The notes: a model not told the origin generated them from the sequence alone. Positions 26,276 through 36,157 are shown, counted from the stretch's first letter. The stretch is DNA of 64,000 bases from Lachnospiraceae bacterium (GCA_017500935.1 JAFVXW010000087.1:80846-144845); one strand, 5' to 3'. Numbers and translations are program-made.

Positions 26276-27028
26276 ATGGTTGCAGTACAGATGTCCGGCG
26301 GATTGGGCAATCAAATGTTTCAATATGCGCTTTATCTGAAACTGAAATCTTTGGGTAAAGAAGTAAAAATGGATGATTTTACCTGTTATGGTCCGGGAGA
26401 ACGTAAAAAAATGCTGGATATTTTCGGCGTTTCCTATGACCGGATGACTCAGGAGGAATATATCCGGATGACCGATTCTGATCTTAGACTTTCACACAGA
26501 ATACGCAGAAAGCTGACCGGCAGAAAGAACCTGTCCTATCGGGAAAAATGGTTTAATTTTGATCCGGAGATTCTGGTCAGAGAACCGGCATTATTTGAAG
26601 GTTATTTTCAGACGGAAAAATATTTTGCGGATATCAAAGAGCAGGTAAGGGAAGCATTTGTTTTCCGGAATCTGGAGCTGAGTGAGAATATGAAAGAGTG
26701 GGAACGGCGGATTACATCCGGCACCGCAATTTCTGTGCATATCCGCAGAGGGGATTATCTTCTTCCAAAGAACAGTTATCTGTTTGAGGGAATCTGTGAT
26801 GATGCCTATTATGAAAAAGCGATTGCGTTTATGAAAGAAAAATATCCGGATGCTGTTTTCTTTTTCTTTTCCAACGATCCTGCGTGGGTAAAAGAACATT
26901 ATCAGGATGAAACGTATTTTGTGGTAGAAGGAAATGATGAAGACGCCGGATATGTGGATATGTATCTGATGAGTCAATGCCGCCATCATATTCTGGCAAA
27001 CAGCTCATTTTCCTGGTGGGGGGCATGA
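26276..27028 (+). CDS. GT11 alpha-1,2-fucosyltransferase-like, C-terminus lost to a nonsense TGA
   Basis: Starts MVAVQMSGGLGNQMFQYALY, the donor-domain signature of GT11, then HIRRGDYLLPKNSY and MYLMSQCRHHILANSSFSW. In GT11 the SWWGA motif is followed by a Trp-Leu pair; here the Trp codon is TGA (27026-27028). The frame then continues with normal GT11 C-terminal sequence for 32 codons to a TGA at 27125-27127, so TGG-to-TGA is the simplest explanation. The encoded product has 250 residues and lacks about 33. It is likely inactive or impaired. ATG 26276 has GGAGG at 26266-26270. No GDP-fucose synthesis genes (gmd, fcl) are in the window, so donor supply must be elsewhere. Confidence 0.85.
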   Translation: MVAVQMSGGLGNQMFQYALYLKLKSLGKEVKMDDFTCYGPGERKKMLDIFGVSYDRMTQEEYIRMTDSDLRLSHRIRRKLTGRKNLSYREKWFNFDPEILVREPALFEGYFQTEKYFADIKEQVREAFVFRNLELSENMKEWERRITSGTAISVHIRRGDYLLPKNSYLFEGICDDAYYEKAIAFMKEKYPDAVFFFFSNDPAWVKEHYQDETYFVVEGNDEDAGYVDMYLMSQCRHHILANSSFSWWGA

Positions 27029-27164
27029 TTAAACCCGCATGAAGATAAAACAATAGCAGCGCCGAAGGGATGGCTGAATGGGAAGGACTGCAGTGACATC
27101 TATACAAAAGAGATGATCATATTCTGACAGAGGCAAAACTGTCAGCAGACGGAAAGGATAGCAT

Positions 27165-28925
27165 ATGCTGAGTATATTTAAGAAACTGATGCACATTTTG
27201 AATAAAGAACAGCGGGTAAAAGTTGTCGGGATTGGCGTGATCATTTTTATCGGTGCTTTATTGGAAATGCTGGGTGTCGGACTGATCATGCCTGTTGTGG
27301 AAGGTGTTATGGAGCCGGAAGCATTGTTGGATAAGGGGTACATTAAATTTCTGGAAAGATTTGTGCAGTTTGAAACACCAAATCAATGGCTGCTGTTTAT
27401 CATTGGCGCGATTATTCTGGTATATTTTGTGAAAAACGGATACCTGCTTTTTCAGACCTATGTACAGTCAAAATTTGTCAATAAAAATCAGTCAGATACG
27501 GTCAGCTACATGCTGGAGGAGTACTTAAACCGTCCTTATGAATTTTATCTGAATGCGGATTACGCCACATTATTCAGAACGATTGACGGTGATGTGCCAA
27601 AGGTATTTTCTGTATTAATGGAATATATTCTGCTGTTCACCGAATTGATGGTTTCAGCGGTGCTTGGTCTGTATCTGCTGTTTACCAATCCGGGTATGAC
27701 GATCATGGTTATGGTGATCATGGTCGGTATGACAGGTTTAATCATCGTGATTTTAAAACCTACGCTCAATCGCCTGGGATATAAATCCTTGAGATTACAG
27801 GCGCAGCTTGGTAAGTGGAGACTGCAGTCTGTCTATGGTATTAAGGATGTAAAAATCCTGAATAAAGAACATTATTTTGCATCCAGTTTTGCAAAATATT
27901 CTGCAATGAATGCAAAAGTAAGTACAAAATATACGGTTTTAAACAATATGCCCCGATTGTTTATTGAGACCTTCAGTATCTGTGCGATCCTGATCTATCT
28001 GGCAGTCTGCATTGCGGTAAGCGCAGATTTGACCTCTCTGGTTCCCCAGATCGGTGCGTTTGCGGTGGCTGCGATGCGTCTTCTGCCCTCTGTGACCCGT
28101 ATCAATACCCATATGAACAACATTGCGTTTTATGAACCCAATGTAAATTATGTGTATGAAAATGTGGATTTTACCTCCTATCAGATACACGGTAAGTACC
28201 AGAAGCTGGAAAAGAAAGATGCAGCGCCGATCAAGCTGGAAAAAGAAATCTGCATGAAGAATGTGACCTATCTGTATCCGGAATCTGACAAACTGATTCT
28301 GGAAAATGCGGACATGGTTGTGCCCGTGGGCAAAGCGGTAGGTATCATGGGACCTTCCGGTGCGGGCAAAAGTACCGCTGTGGATGTTTTGCTGGGATTG
28401 TTAAAGGTAAGAAGCGGACATATTTACTGTGACGGCAGGGATATTTTTGATAATTATGAATCCTGGCTGTCCCATATCGGATATATTCCGCAGAACATTT
28501 ATCTGACCGACAATTCCATCCGGGAAAATATTGCATTTGGTGTGGCACCGGAAGAAATTGATGATAAACGTGTATGGCAGGTGCTGGAAGAAGCCCAGAT
28601 GAAGGATTTCATTATGGAACAGCCTGAAAAGCTGGAGATGACTGTAGGTGAACGCGGCACACGTCTGTCCGGCGGTCAGAGACAGCGTATCGGTATTGCG
28701 AGAGCGCTGTATCACAATCCGGAAATCCTGGTATTTGATGAAGCAACCAGCGCACTGGATACTGACACAGAAACGGCAATTATGGAAGCAATCGAACGTT
28801 TCCATGGAAAAAAGACTTTGATCATTATTGCGCACAGACTGCGTACCATTGAAAATTGTGACATTATTTACAAGGTGGAGAAGGGTAAGATTACCCCTAC
28901 CACACTGGAGGCGGAAAATCACTGA
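27165..28925 (+). CDS. ABC exporter of lipid-linked oligosaccharide, PglK/MsbA-type (first copy)
   Basis: Half-transporter: N-terminal six-helix membrane domain (about residues 1-310) and C-terminal ATPase. ATP-binding motifs: GPSGAGKST (Walker A), LSGGQRQR (signature) and ILVFDEATS (Walker B), with a switch His in IIAHRLR. 586 residues. The membrane domain begins IFIGALLEMLGVGLIMPVVEG, the PglK-type opening seen in many Gram-positive glycan loci. Predicted to flip undecaprenyl-diphosphate-linked oligosaccharides to the outer face. A related copy lies at 46489 and a Wzx flippase at 61479, so the locus may export more than one glycan. Confidence 0.93.
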   Translation: MLSIFKKLMHILNKEQRVKVVGIGVIIFIGALLEMLGVGLIMPVVEGVMEPEALLDKGYIKFLERFVQFETPNQWLLFIIGAIILVYFVKNGYLLFQTYVQSKFVNKNQSDTVSYMLEEYLNRPYEFYLNADYATLFRTIDGDVPKVFSVLMEYILLFTELMVSAVLGLYLLFTNPGMTIMVMVIMVGMTGLIIVILKPTLNRLGYKSLRLQAQLGKWRLQSVYGIKDVKILNKEHYFASSFAKYSAMNAKVSTKYTVLNNMPRLFIETFSICAILIYLAVCIAVSADLTSLVPQIGAFAVAAMRLLPSVTRINTHMNNIAFYEPNVNYVYENVDFTSYQIHGKYQKLEKKDAAPIKLEKEICMKNVTYLYPESDKLILENADMVVPVGKAVGIMGPSGAGKSTAVDVLLGLLKVRSGHIYCDGRDIFDNYESWLSHIGYIPQNIYLTDNSIRENIAFGVAPEEIDDKRVWQVLEEAQMKDFIMEQPEKLEMTVGERGTRLSGGQRQRIGIARALYHNPEILVFDEATSALDTDTETAIMEAIERFHGKKTLIIIAHRLRTIENCDIIYKVEKGKITPTTLEAENH

Positions 28926-28958
28926 TTGCCGCAGGAAATAGAAAAAGAGGATATTTTT

Positions 28959-29999
28959 ATGTTAGGAACAGAGTTATTAAAAGGACAGGGACTGGGAAAC
29001 CAGCTGTTTTGTTATGTGACAGCCAGATGTATTGCCAAAAAGCGTGGAATGGATTTTGCAATTCTGGGCGGTGAAACGCTGGCCAACAATATCCACAGCC
29101 AGTGCGGATTATATTTTATGGATTTGGATCTGGGAAAAGAAGCGACCAAAGACGATTTTATCAATGGAACTTATTGGGAACATGAAGACCGTCTGTATAT
29201 TGGCAATTCTAAGCACGATATGACACACGGATGTTACGTGACCGGTACAGACTGGAAGATGTATGAAACGAAAGATAATACTCTTTTAATGGGAAATATG
29301 CAGGCGGAGGATTATTTTAGGGAATATAAAGATGAGATCAAGGAATGGCTGAAAGTAAAACCGGAATATGACTGCTACGAATATTCCAGAGATCACCTTT
29401 GTATTTTGCATCTGAGATGTTCGGATTATCTGGATTGTCCGGAGCTGTTTTTACGCAGAAAATACTGGCTGGATGGTATGAAGCATATGAAAACCATTGA
29501 TCCGCAGATGGAATTTATGATCATTACCAACGATGTCAAGGAAGCGTCCAAGATTTTGCCCGGTATTCCGGCCTACAATTTTGATCTGGCAAAAGACTAT
29601 ACTATTATCAAAAATGCAAAATATCTGTTGCTGGCAAACTCTTCCTTTACCTGTTTTCCGGCATTTTGTTCAGAAACTGTGCAGTATATTCTGGCTCCCA
29701 AATACTGGGCGCGTCATAATGTGTCCAATGGTTATTGGGCATCTGAGCAGAATATCTATGACGGATGGCATTATATGGACCGTCATGCAAAGGTATTTAC
29801 ATCTGATGAATGCCGTGCAGAGCTGGAAGCATTTAAGAAAAATTCCAAAGAATATGCACGTTTGAATCAGAGACCGGAAGGTGCTGAAAAACGCAGGGAA
29901 GAGTTTAAGAGTAAGCTCTTTTTGAAAAAATACCGTATCATCAGATTCTGGCGCAGTGTAAAGAGAAAACTTCGTATTGCACTGAAAATGGAAGGCTGA
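28959..29999 (+). CDS. GT11-like fucosyltransferase with altered acceptor-site motif
   Basis: The N-terminal LLKGQGLGNQLFCYVTARCIAK is the GT11 start, and YLLLANSSFTCFPAFC corresponds to the usual ANSSFSWW block but carries Thr-Cys-Phe instead of Trp-Trp. The basic GDP-binding motif HxRRGDY reads HLRCSDYLD: the second Arg and the Gly are replaced by Cys and Ser. The remainder is lysine- and arginine-rich at the C-terminus. 346 residues from ATG 28959 (AAAGAGG at 28944-28950, eight-base spacer). It may use another donor or be less active. The motif changes are read directly; their effect is inferred. Confidence 0.75.
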   Translation: MLGTELLKGQGLGNQLFCYVTARCIAKKRGMDFAILGGETLANNIHSQCGLYFMDLDLGKEATKDDFINGTYWEHEDRLYIGNSKHDMTHGCYVTGTDWKMYETKDNTLLMGNMQAEDYFREYKDEIKEWLKVKPEYDCYEYSRDHLCILHLRCSDYLDCPELFLRRKYWLDGMKHMKTIDPQMEFMIITNDVKEASKILPGIPAYNFDLAKDYTIIKNAKYLLLANSSFTCFPAFCSETVQYILAPKYWARHNVSNGYWASEQNIYDGWHYMDRHAKVFTSDECRAELEAFKKNSKEYARLNQRPEGAEKRREEFKSKLFLKKYRIIRFWRSVKRKLRIALKMEG

Positions 30000-30021
30000 C
30001 CGCAGCAGAGGAGTTTGGAAC

Positions 30022-30771
30022 ATGGAATGGAAAAACGGGAGATTACAGCTTCCCAATGTGACACTAATGTGCATGACCAGTGTCAATGTCATGGAAAGCG
30101 TAAAGGCTATGAAATACAGTATGCGTCAGATTGATTTTGGCGATGCAGTGTTTATATCCCATAAAAAACCGATTTATTTACCGAAAGAAATCCGATTTTC
30201 CTATACATCGGAGCTGACAGATATTGATTGTTTTAATTATAAGATGATCTATGAACTGACAGAACATATTCATACAGATTATGTAATGATCGTTCACTAT
30301 GACGGATTTATTGTAAATCCCCAGATGTGGCGCGATGAGTTTCTGGATTATGATTATATCGGTTCTCCCTGGCCGATGCCGCAGAATGAAATCGATTACC
30401 GGGATGCATACGGCAATATCTGCCGGGTGGGCAACAGTGTGGGTATCCGCAGTAAGAAACTGCTGGATTTTCCCAATGCAGCAAAGCTTCCCTTTGAGGC
30501 AAGTGCGGCAGGTGATTATAACGAAGATACTTTTCTGTGCTGTAAAAACAAGCATCTTGTGGAAGCTGCCGGTATGAAGATTGCGCCGCTTGAAGTGGCC
30601 AAATATTTTTCTCACGAAAATATGATCCCGGAAGTGGAAGGCATTACTCCTTTTGCGTTTCATAAGTGGAAAGGAACCAATGCAGTTTACCCTAAATTTA
30701 AGGGAAAACCCTATCTTTTAGTCCGGATTGAACGGAAACTCAAACGTATGATGAGGGAATGGAAAAAATGA
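30022..30771 (+). CDS. DUF5672 family protein, probable glycosyltransferase
   Basis: Typical DUF5672 landmarks are the start LQLPNVTLMCMTSVN, YELTEHIHTDYVMIVHYDGF, and YDYIGSPWPMP near residue 110. The family is thought to be GT-A-like and is common in capsule clusters; activity has not been worked out in my knowledge. 249 residues, cytoplasmic, with a strongly basic C-terminus (IERKLKRMMREWKK). RBS AGAGGAG upstream of ATG 30022. The stop overlaps the GT17 start. Function is inferred only from neighbourhood. Confidence 0.75.
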   Translation: MEWKNGRLQLPNVTLMCMTSVNVMESVKAMKYSMRQIDFGDAVFISHKKPIYLPKEIRFSYTSELTDIDCFNYKMIYELTEHIHTDYVMIVHYDGFIVNPQMWRDEFLDYDYIGSPWPMPQNEIDYRDAYGNICRVGNSVGIRSKKLLDFPNAAKLPFEASAAGDYNEDTFLCCKNKHLVEAAGMKIAPLEVAKYFSHENMIPEVEGITPFAFHKWKGTNAVYPKFKGKPYLLVRIERKLKRMMREWKK

Positions 30772-31646
30772 TGGTATACGATTGCTTTCAATTTTTTAAT
30801 GAGCTGGATATTCTGATGCTGCATCTGCAGGTGATGAATGATGTGGTGGACAAATTCGTGATCAGTGAATCCACAGTTACCTTTTCCGGTAAGAAAAAGC
30901 CGCTTTATTTTCTGGAAAATCAGGAAATGTTTGCGCAGTTTAAAGATAAGATCATTCATCAGGTGGTGGAAGATACGCCGATGGGAGAAGGTACCAACGC
31001 GTTTATGCGCGACACTCATCAGAAGAATGCTGTCAAACGGGCACTTCAAAATGCGGCTCCGGACGACATGATCATTTTTTCTGATGTGGATGAAATTCCT
31101 AATCCGGAAGCAGTCAAATGGGTGAAGGAAAATATCGAAGACGGAAAAATCTACGCATTGGCGCAGCGCATGTTTTACTGTTATCTGGATCTGGAAGAAA
31201 AATCCGGCAATCTTTTGTCTGCAACCGGCGAATTTGACGGCTTTGAAGGCAAGGACAGACAGTGGCTGGGAACCAAGATCTGTAAGAGGAGTGTTCTGGA
31301 CCAGTACACGATGGAAAACCTTCGCGAAAAAGAGCAGAAACCGTTGATGGTGCGTGTGGCAGATGGCGGCTGGCATTTTTCCTATATGGGCGGCGGCAAA
31401 GGAAAATCTGTCAAGCAGCGTGTAAAACATAAAATCAAGAGTGCAGCGCATCAGGAATACAATAACCGCTCCACACTTTCCAAAATCGGAAAAAATATCA
31501 AGAACAAACAGGATATTCTGGGACGGGAAGCCGATTTTCAGGTGGTTCCCATTGACGAATCATATCCTGCTTACTTAAGAGAACATGTAGAACAATATCG
31601 TTATCTGATGTATCCGCAGAAAAAATGGTGGCAGATTTGGAAGTAA
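30768..31646 (+). CDS. Glycosyltransferase family 17
   Basis: GT17 homologue, related to beta-1,4-N-acetylglucosaminyltransferases. MMVYDCFQFFNELDILMLHL and VDKFVISESTVTFSGKKKPLYF mark the family, with the acidic DMIIFSDVDEIPNPEA as the presumed metal/donor site near residue 105. 292 residues, complete. ATG 30768 is preferred because the GAGGG at 30753-30757 gives a ten-base spacer, while ATG 30759 stands too close; it overlaps the previous stop by four bases. Bacterial members occur sporadically in polysaccharide loci. The acceptor is unknown. Confidence 0.85.
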   Translation: MMVYDCFQFFNELDILMLHLQVMNDVVDKFVISESTVTFSGKKKPLYFLENQEMFAQFKDKIIHQVVEDTPMGEGTNAFMRDTHQKNAVKRALQNAAPDDMIIFSDVDEIPNPEAVKWVKENIEDGKIYALAQRMFYCYLDLEEKSGNLLSATGEFDGFEGKDRQWLGTKICKRSVLDQYTMENLREKEQKPLMVRVADGGWHFSYMGGGKGKSVKQRVKHKIKSAAHQEYNNRSTLSKIGKNIKNKQDILGREADFQVVPIDESYPAYLREHVEQYRYLMYPQKKWWQIWK

Positions 31647-32821
31647 ATTTGAAATTGGATAAAATAGGAAAAATTCTGTTTTATGCAGGGCTTTTACTGG
31701 AAGTTCTGATCATGCTGCTGGATAAGAGTGCATGGATCAATCCTTATGAGGGACTGATGTTTCGGGTAAGCTTCCTTATGTTTGCCTTAAAGCTGTGCAT
31801 GACAAAGTATTCGGTAAAAGAGTGGGGCGCAATCATCGGTGCAGGACTGATCGCAGGAATCTGTTATCTGATCTCGGAAAAAGATGAAGCAGTCCGCGTT
31901 GTGGTCTTTGTGGCTTCTATGAAGGGAATTGACGGAAAGTACGCTTTAAAGACAGTGTTCTGGACGACTCTGACAGGACTTTCTGTGCTGGCAGTATTAT
32001 CTGTTTTTGGAATCTTAGGTACGGTTTATGATCTGAGTGCCGGATATGGGTTCAAAGAAGGGGCACTCAGAATCTGTCTGGGACAGGGAAATACCAATGC
32101 GTTTTCCATCATGATCTGGGCGCTGATGACGCTGGGAATCTATCTGTACCACGAGAAAATGAAGCTGTGGCATTATGGGCTGCTGGTGGTGCTTGCCGGG
32201 GTGACTTATTTGGCGACGGTGACGAGAACCTCTCTTTTGATGATGGTGTTTTCCATAGGACTTGCGGCTTTAATGCAGTATGTTCCCAAACTGCGTCATG
32301 CGAAATGGGTATATGGCAGTGGGATTGCGTCTGTACTTGCATGTCTTGGCTTTTCTGTATGGGCGGCCAAAGTGTCAAAATGGTATGATTTTCAGGAAGA
32401 ATGGATTATTAAGATTGACAGGATCATTACAGGAAGAATTACCAGTATTTATGCCTTTGAAAACGGCGGCGGTGTTCTTAGAAACTGGAAGCTGTTTTCT
32501 GACCCTGATTATGTGGAATATTTTGACATGGGGTATGTACGGCTGTTTTTCTGGTACGGGATTATCCCCGGAATCTGTGTCATGGCAGTGTTATGTCTTT
32601 TGATATGGCATTTTGTGAAGAATCAGGATTACATGGGATTTGTACTGACTTTATCCTTCGCAGTATTTACTGTGATTGAAGCACATGCGATTTCTGTGTA
32701 TATTGCACGTAATTATGTGCTGTTTTTGCTTGGAATGTATTGGACAGGGATGCTTGGAAAAAAGGCAAAAGAAGCATATTGGTGGAAAGGTCTGACTTTG
32801 TTTGAACGAAAATCCCTGTAA
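31625..32821 (+). CDS. Wzy-like O-antigen/capsule polymerase (first copy)
   Basis: Polytopic membrane protein with about ten hydrophobic segments and a large loop around residues 235-310 (KVSKWYDFQEEWIIKIDRI...LFSDPDYVEYFDMG), the usual pattern of O-antigen ligase/polymerase proteins; these are recognised by topology more than by sequence. 398 residues. The start is ambiguous: ATG 31625 overlaps the previous gene by 22 bases, and TTG 31649 has TGGAAG at 31638-31643 five bases upstream. Predicted to join flipped repeat units outside the membrane. A second, unrelated-looking candidate is at 41745. Confidence 0.8.
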   Translation: MVADLEVNLKLDKIGKILFYAGLLLEVLIMLLDKSAWINPYEGLMFRVSFLMFALKLCMTKYSVKEWGAIIGAGLIAGICYLISEKDEAVRVVVFVASMKGIDGKYALKTVFWTTLTGLSVLAVLSVFGILGTVYDLSAGYGFKEGALRICLGQGNTNAFSIMIWALMTLGIYLYHEKMKLWHYGLLVVLAGVTYLATVTRTSLLMMVFSIGLAALMQYVPKLRHAKWVYGSGIASVLACLGFSVWAAKVSKWYDFQEEWIIKIDRIITGRITSIYAFENGGGVLRNWKLFSDPDYVEYFDMGYVRLFFWYGIIPGICVMAVLCLLIWHFVKNQDYMGFVLTLSFAVFTVIEAHAISVYIARNYVLFLLGMYWTGMLGKKAKEAYWWKGLTLFERKSL

Positions 32822-32833
32822 AGGAAGTTGAAT

Positions 32834-33874
32834 ATGAAAGTCTTAATGATCGGCCCTGCGCGAAGCGTACACGGCGGTATTTCCGGTGTGGTAAATAACT
32901 ATTATGATGCCGGACTGGATAAAAAGATTGACCTGACCTATATCGGTACGATGGTAGACGGCAGTAAGGTTAGAAAACTTTTGCAGGCAGGAATTGCGCT
33001 TGTAAAGTATGTATGTTGTCTGCCAGGCACGGAGATTGTACATGTCAATGTGGCATCGGATGCAAGCTTTATGCGGAAATCTGTTTTTATACGTCTGGCG
33101 CATCTGGCAGGAAAAAAACTGGTGCTTCATCATCATGGCGGCGATTTTGTAAACTATTATGAAAAAGGAAGCGCAAAACGCAGGGCTTATGTGAAGAGAA
33201 TATTTGGCATGGCTGATACGGTTCTGGTGCTGTCTGATTCCTGGAAACAGTTTTGGGAAAAGGTGCTGCCGGAACAGGAAATCATTTTGCTGCCCAATGC
33301 CGTGCAGATTCCGCAGCAGAACAAAAAGCAGTACGGACAGCATAAAATACTCTTTCTGGGCAGACTTTGTAAAGACAAGGGAATTGCCGAATTATTAAGC
33401 TGTATTCCAAAGCTGGCAGCAAAATACCCGGATCTGATGCTGTATCTTGGCGGAATCTGGGAGGACAGTCAGCTTCAGAAAGAAGCAGAAAAATATCCGG
33501 AGCATGTAAAATGGCTGGGATGGATTAATGGGGAAGACAAGGCCCGTTATCTGCAGGAATGTGATATTTTCGTATTGCCGACTTATTTTGAGGGTCTTCC
33601 GGTATCTTTATTGGAAGCAATGGCATCCTCCTGTGCGGTGGCCGCAACAAGAGTGGGCGGCATTCCCATGGTAGTAACCGAAGAACAGGATGGTATTTTG
33701 ACAGAGCCTAAAGATGCAGAAGCGTTATTTGAAATGCTGGACAGACTTCTTGGTGATAAACTGTTGTGTGAAAAGCTTGGAAATGCAGCCAGACAGAAGA
33801 TACAGCAGAAGTATTCATTGAGTGAGAATATAAACCGGCTTGTTGGAATTTACAGAAAACTTGCTGAAAAATAA
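32834..33874 (+). CDS. Glycosyltransferase family 4
   Basis: GT-B glycosyltransferase with start KVLMIGPARSVHGGISGVVNNYY, followed by LVLHHHGGDFVNYYEKG. The donor domain begins HKILFLGRLCKDKGIAELL, and the E-x7-E motif is FEGLPVSLLEAMASS. 346 residues, complete. ATG 32834 is chosen: AAGGAAG (32821-32827) lies six bases upstream, whereas TTG 32828 sits inside that site. It follows the polymerase by 12 bases. Confidence 0.9.
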   Translation: MKVLMIGPARSVHGGISGVVNNYYDAGLDKKIDLTYIGTMVDGSKVRKLLQAGIALVKYVCCLPGTEIVHVNVASDASFMRKSVFIRLAHLAGKKLVLHHHGGDFVNYYEKGSAKRRAYVKRIFGMADTVLVLSDSWKQFWEKVLPEQEIILLPNAVQIPQQNKKQYGQHKILFLGRLCKDKGIAELLSCIPKLAAKYPDLMLYLGGIWEDSQLQKEAEKYPEHVKWLGWINGEDKARYLQECDIFVLPTYFEGLPVSLLEAMASSCAVAATRVGGIPMVVTEEQDGILTEPKDAEALFEMLDRLLGDKLLCEKLGNAARQKIQQKYSLSENINRLVGIYRKLAEK

Positions 33875-33928
33875 AGAGATGAGTAACAAAGGTGTGTTTG
33901 TGAAGTGAATGCACTGACAAGGAGAAGC

Positions 33929-34954
33929 ATGGAACAATACAAGGTCAGTATCATTGTACCGGTCTATAATGTGGAAAAATATCTGGAAGAGGCAATTTTA
34001 AGTCTTATGAACCAGACCTATCAGAATCTGGAGATTGTATTGGTGGATGATGGTTCTCCGGACAGAAGCGGACAAATCTGTGACGAACTGGCTGCAAAGG
34101 ATAAACGGGTGAAAGCGATTCACAAACCAAACGGCGGTGTGATAAGTGCCTGGAGCAGAGGGGTTTTGGAATCGACAGGCGATTATCTTGCATTTATGGA
34201 CAGTGATGACTGGGTAGACTTAAATATGGTGGAAGAAATGGCCACATACCTTACTGGTAAGCAGGAAATTATTTCCAGTGATTATGTTCTGGAGAGGGAT
34301 GACGGCAGCAGAGAGTTTGTCTACCAGCGTATGCAGCCCGGCGAATATGATAAAGAAGCTCTCATTGAAAAGTTATATCCCTGTTTGTTTGGGGAAGAAA
34401 TCAGATTGATTTCCTTTTCAAAATGTATGAAGCTGATCGCCAGAAAGCTGGTGACTGATAATCTGCACTTTTGTGATGAGCGTGTAGGCATGGGGGACGA
34501 TACTCTGATTGTAGCACCGGCACTTCTGGATTGTGAGCGTCTGGTGGTGATGGAGAAAAAGCCTTATTATCATTATCGCTTCCTTCGTTCTTCCCTTGTG
34601 CATCGTTATGACAAAAAGCTGTTTCAGAATATGGACTGGCTGAAAGCAGCGATTGAAAAAATCGTAAAGGAAAAATATCCTTCGGAACAGACACAGCAGA
34701 TGCTTGCCCGTTCTGACATGGAATATATTCAGATGCTTCTGCTGGTGCTTAAAAATGAGGTTCGCGGCAACAGAGATTATATCAATAGTATTCGGAGAAT
34801 CTGTCTGAATCCTGAAATCAGAAATATTGTGCAGACAAGACCAGTGCAGATGACACAGACCTCTAATAAATTATTGTATGCAGTCTTAAAACACCCTAAT
34901 AGATGTCTGATACTGCTTCTGCGTCTGGCGATGCGTGTTTATGACGCACGCTGA
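33929..34954 (+). CDS. Glycosyltransferase family 2
   Basis: GT-A inverting glycosyltransferase: VSIIVPVYNVEKYLEEAILSL, IVLVDDGSPDRSGQICDELA and YLAFMDSDDWVDLNM with the D-x-D metal site. The C-terminal helical half is typical of capsule GT2s such as EpsJ/CpsJ-like enzymes. 341 residues. ATG 33929 follows AAGGAG at 33919-33924; an alternative GTG at 33905 has no good site. The nucleotide-binding stretch is close to that of the enzyme at 25168 (QNLEI-VLVDDGS), suggesting related ancestry. Confidence 0.9.
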   Translation: MEQYKVSIIVPVYNVEKYLEEAILSLMNQTYQNLEIVLVDDGSPDRSGQICDELAAKDKRVKAIHKPNGGVISAWSRGVLESTGDYLAFMDSDDWVDLNMVEEMATYLTGKQEIISSDYVLERDDGSREFVYQRMQPGEYDKEALIEKLYPCLFGEEIRLISFSKCMKLIARKLVTDNLHFCDERVGMGDDTLIVAPALLDCERLVVMEKKPYYHYRFLRSSLVHRYDKKLFQNMDWLKAAIEKIVKEKYPSEQTQQMLARSDMEYIQMLLLVLKNEVRGNRDYINSIRRICLNPEIRNIVQTRPVQMTQTSNKLLYAVLKHPNRCLILLLRLAMRVYDAR

Positions 34955-34987
34955 CGGAGACAGATTCAGAAAAAGTGAGTAAACAGA

Positions 34988-36157
34988 ATGAAAAACGATA
35001 AAATTGTTCTTTATATGCATGCGGGAAGCGATAATCATGGCAGTGAAGCAATTGCAAATTGTTTATGCAAACTGCTGCCGAAACCGGCAATTCTGACAAC
35101 CTGCCGCGCAGACCAGGATGCACTGTATTCACTGCCTGCCCTTTGCAGTGAAATTATTGAAGAAAAAAATGTGGACAGAAATTTTTGGACCCATTGTTTC
35201 TTTTATTTTCGTAAAAAGTTTTTAAAGGACCCTGAAAGCTATATGCGTTATGCATACAGCGGGGTGATCGGCAAAAATCTTCGGAAGCTGAATATTTCCA
35301 TCGGCGGGGATAATTACTGCTATGAAAATATGCTGGAGCGTCTGATCATGAGCAACCGGATGTTTCATCGGGCAGGAGCAAAGACCATGCTTTATGGCTG
35401 TTCAATTGAGCCGGAGCTTTTGAATCGCCCTGAGATCGCAGCTGATATGAAATTGTATGATGCCATTGTGGCAAGAGAAAGCATCACATATGCGGCGCTT
35501 TGTCAGCTGGGCATCAAAGAAAAGGTATTTTTATGTCCGGATCCGGCGTTTTTACTGGAAACGGAATGTTTACCGCTGCCTGATGGCTGGCAGGAAGGAA
35601 AGATGGTGGGCATTAACATCAGTCCCATGATCGTGGAAAATGAAAATAAATCCGGAATCACATTGGAGAATTACAGTGAACTGATTCGATATATTATTGA
35701 AAATACAGACTTGCATGTGGCACTGATCCCGCATGTGGTATGGAAAGGCGGTGATGACCGTACAACCATCGCCAAGCTTTATGAAAAATTTGCGGATACC
35801 GGTCGTGTCCTGCAGATAGCGGATGCGTCAGCATCACAGTTAAAAGGCTATATCAGCCGCTGCAGGATGTTTATCGGTGCCAGAACACATGCGACGATCG
35901 CAGCATATTCAAGCTGCGTACCGACACTGGTGGTGGGATATTCCGTAAAAGCAAGAGGAATTGCGAAGGATTTGTTTGGTACAGATGAAAACTATGTGCT
36001 TCCGGTGCAGAAGCTTGCATCCAGAGAAGAACTGATCAACGCCTTTGAGTGGTTGTTGGCAAATGAAGATCGTATGCGAAAACATCTGCAGAGGATCATG
36101 CCTGATTACCGTAAAAATGCTGGAGAAGGAAAAAAGGTTATTGAGAATCTGCTCTGA
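34988..36157 (+). CDS. Polysaccharide pyruvyl transferase family protein
   Basis: Member of the CsaB/EpsO/WcaK pyruvyltransferase superfamily, which adds a pyruvate ketal from phosphoenolpyruvate to a sugar. Visible features: VLYMHAGSDNHGSEAIANCL at the N-terminus, LNISIGGDNYCYEN in the middle and the C-terminal MFIGARTHATIAAYSSCVPTLVVGYS, with the usual His-containing R-T-H-A-x-I block. 389 residues. Predicted cytoplasmic enzyme acting on the lipid-linked repeat. The name is secure at family level; some members have other ligand chemistry. Confidence 0.85.
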   Translation: MKNDKIVLYMHAGSDNHGSEAIANCLCKLLPKPAILTTCRADQDALYSLPALCSEIIEEKNVDRNFWTHCFFYFRKKFLKDPESYMRYAYSGVIGKNLRKLNISIGGDNYCYENMLERLIMSNRMFHRAGAKTMLYGCSIEPELLNRPEIAADMKLYDAIVARESITYAALCQLGIKEKVFLCPDPAFLLETECLPLPDGWQEGKMVGINISPMIVENENKSGITLENYSELIRYIIENTDLHVALIPHVVWKGGDDRTTIAKLYEKFADTGRVLQIADASASQLKGYISRCRMFIGARTHATIAAYSSCVPTLVVGYSVKARGIAKDLFGTDENYVLPVQKLASREELINAFEWLLANEDRMRKHLQRIMPDYRKNAGEGKKVIENLL

